Source: Cyanodermella asteris (lineage: Eukaryota; Ascomycota; Lecanoromycetes; Ostropales; Stictidaceae). From it: 64,000 nucleotides of DNA. The notes below the pieces were generated by a model that was not told the origin of the DNA, did not search any database, and saw nothing but the letters and a program-made list of their open reading frames with translations. Positions 62,902 to 64,000 of this stretch are shown here, piece after piece. How positions within the stretch are numbered: the stretch's first letter is position 1; each line of letters begins with the position of its first letter. The position numbers were made by a program, and so were the translations under genes. The DNA is taken from positions 502,245-566,244 of the forward strand of contig UYJD01000014.1 in the NCBI GenBank assembly GCA_900618795.1, written 5' to 3'.

Positions 62902-64000
62902 CTTGCCGGCAGGCTGAAATGTCTCCTGCGATAGTTCAGAAGGGTCATGACCACTTCTTTATAGAATTCGCGAAAGGTACCACAATACAGCCGCTAGTGC
63001 ACGCAAAGCCCCAGGGCCTGGCCATCTGGCCCCTCAATAGTGCTGACCATGGCGTTCTTGCTGTAAGATGTATGTGTCACCCCAGGAGACGTGGCCACGA
63101 GAAACTTTGGTCGACGACCTCAGCCCGATTTGGAGTGGCGAATCAGCGATCGCAACAGGGCGAGCACCACTTCGCGAAGATCGTATTCGATAAGCGCTGC
63201 CGAGCATCATAGTTTGAACCTGCGGAGCCATTGCGCCATCTCCGCTTTTGATTGGCGATTAGTGAGTCCTGTGAAACTCACTCGTCCTGTCCTGCCACTC
63301 GCATTTGGCGACTCATGGCTGACCAGCGTGGAAGTTCGAGCGGGGGCGTCTGCGTGTGTATAGGCTAGCATGGAGCTAAAGAACCGCTGGTGGTGTAAGC
63401 ATCCAATGGTGGCGAGATCGGGATGAGCGGGCTCTGCGAAGAGCCCGATTCTCAAACTGACATGACAGAGCTTGATGCCTTCTTCGGCGATGCAAGATGT
63501 CGATCAGTCCAAATCGAGGCACTCATCGACGTCCCTTGACATGATGCTTGTAACGAGACAGCCCCCATATCGTGTTCGGTCACGGACCAACGGAGCTCCG
63601 TAAGGGTGCACTGGCTCGCGCTCGAAAGCTGGACGTGAGCACTCTTTCCGAAAAATTTCGGAGTGAATCAAAAAATAACCATCGCATGGTGAAAAATATG
63701 AAAAACTGCATTTGTACGGGCGAGTTCACTATTTGTGCAGGCGTCCCTCCTCAGAGGGCACTGACAGGCTCTCTTAGCAGTGCTAGCGGGTTCCTTTAGC
63801 TCAAGTACTCCAGACAGTACTCCTGCAAGTACTTCAGCAAGTCCCCTACTAGCATCGCCCTGATAGTAAAAGCGCTTATACAACTATCAAAAAGCGCCTG
63901 TACATTCACGGCCACCAGTAAATGATGTTGATACCAAGACGTATAAAGCCGCAGACGCGAATCAATCGTGTCACGGACAAAGGAAGGACCGATCAGACGT
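62902..64000. other. Intergenic right end, about 1.1 kb, with a short 12-bp tandem repeat
   Basis: Promoter of the SDR gene, then no gene I can support. At 63804-63839 there are three imperfect 12-bp units (AGTACTCCAGAC, AGTACTCCTGCA, AGTACTTCAGCA), a tiny minisatellite. Confidence 0.4.

Noticed and set aside
63804-63839. Three 12-bp repeats as a possible CRISPR or telomere-like array
   Set aside because: Too short, no spacers and not a telomere unit; only a small tandem repeat.

Overview
The window is a gene-dense stretch of nuclear chromosome from a filamentous ascomycete (Pezizomycotina). A Dothideomycete is my best guess, but the sequence alone does not prove the class. The evidence is GT..AG introns, mostly about 47-86 nt, with CTAAC/CTGAC-like branch points; a SepA/Bni1-type formin; CFEM and GPI-anchored wall proteins; a G1 (eqolisin) protease; a HET-domain gene; and a local family of BTB-domain genes. 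I saw no tRNA, rRNA or CRISPR. One run of 25 N (24596-24620) is an assembly gap inside a gene.

Left part (1-23.3 kb), mostly conserved genes: the tail of a GPI-anchored wall protein; NAD-dependent methylene-THF dehydrogenase (MTD1 type); a 1.9-k-residue coiled-coil protein; an acidic low-complexity protein; a secreted Thr-rich/PAN-like protein; a HEAT-repeat karyopherin; a FUN14 mitochondrial protein; a secreted eqolisin protease; the ribosome-biogenesis helicase Dbp3; a small membrane protein; and an F-box/LRR-like protein.

Middle part (23.8-38.4 kb), an accessory-looking region. Five related BTB-domain loci lie on the minus strand (23.9-24.8, 31.5-32.2, 32.7-33.5, 33.8-34.6 and 36.0-38.4 kb, the last block holding two copies counted separately here, so six in total). 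Only one is free of visible damage in its main exon. The others show an assembly gap, frameshifts, nonsense codons or a lost splice donor. At least two copies share an 8-nt first coding exon that carries the ATG. Two perfect-arm inverted-repeat, MITE-like elements sit inside the array at 35.26-35.66 kb. Between the BTB loci lie an RRM gene interrupted by exactly two in-frame TAG codons, a rhodanese/Cdc25-type protein, a small unknown protein and an EXPERA/TMEM97-like membrane protein.

Right part (38.7-64 kb): a GH78-type alpha-L-rhamnosidase; a formate/nitrite-family transporter; a conserved unknown protein; a HET-domain pseudogene; the 1782-residue formin; a small single-pass membrane protein; a CFEM GPI protein; and a short-chain dehydrogenase. 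The 59.0-62.0 kb interval and the last 1.1 kb hold nothing I can support.

There are no operons. Genes are monocistronic and most are on the minus strand. Functional links are loose: cell polarity and wall (formin, GPI and CFEM proteins), secretion of hydrolases (eqolisin, rhamnosidase), and housekeeping (MTD1, Dbp3, karyopherin). The most interesting part is the decaying BTB array with its micro-exon starts and inverted-repeat insertions, together with the two-TAG RRM gene.
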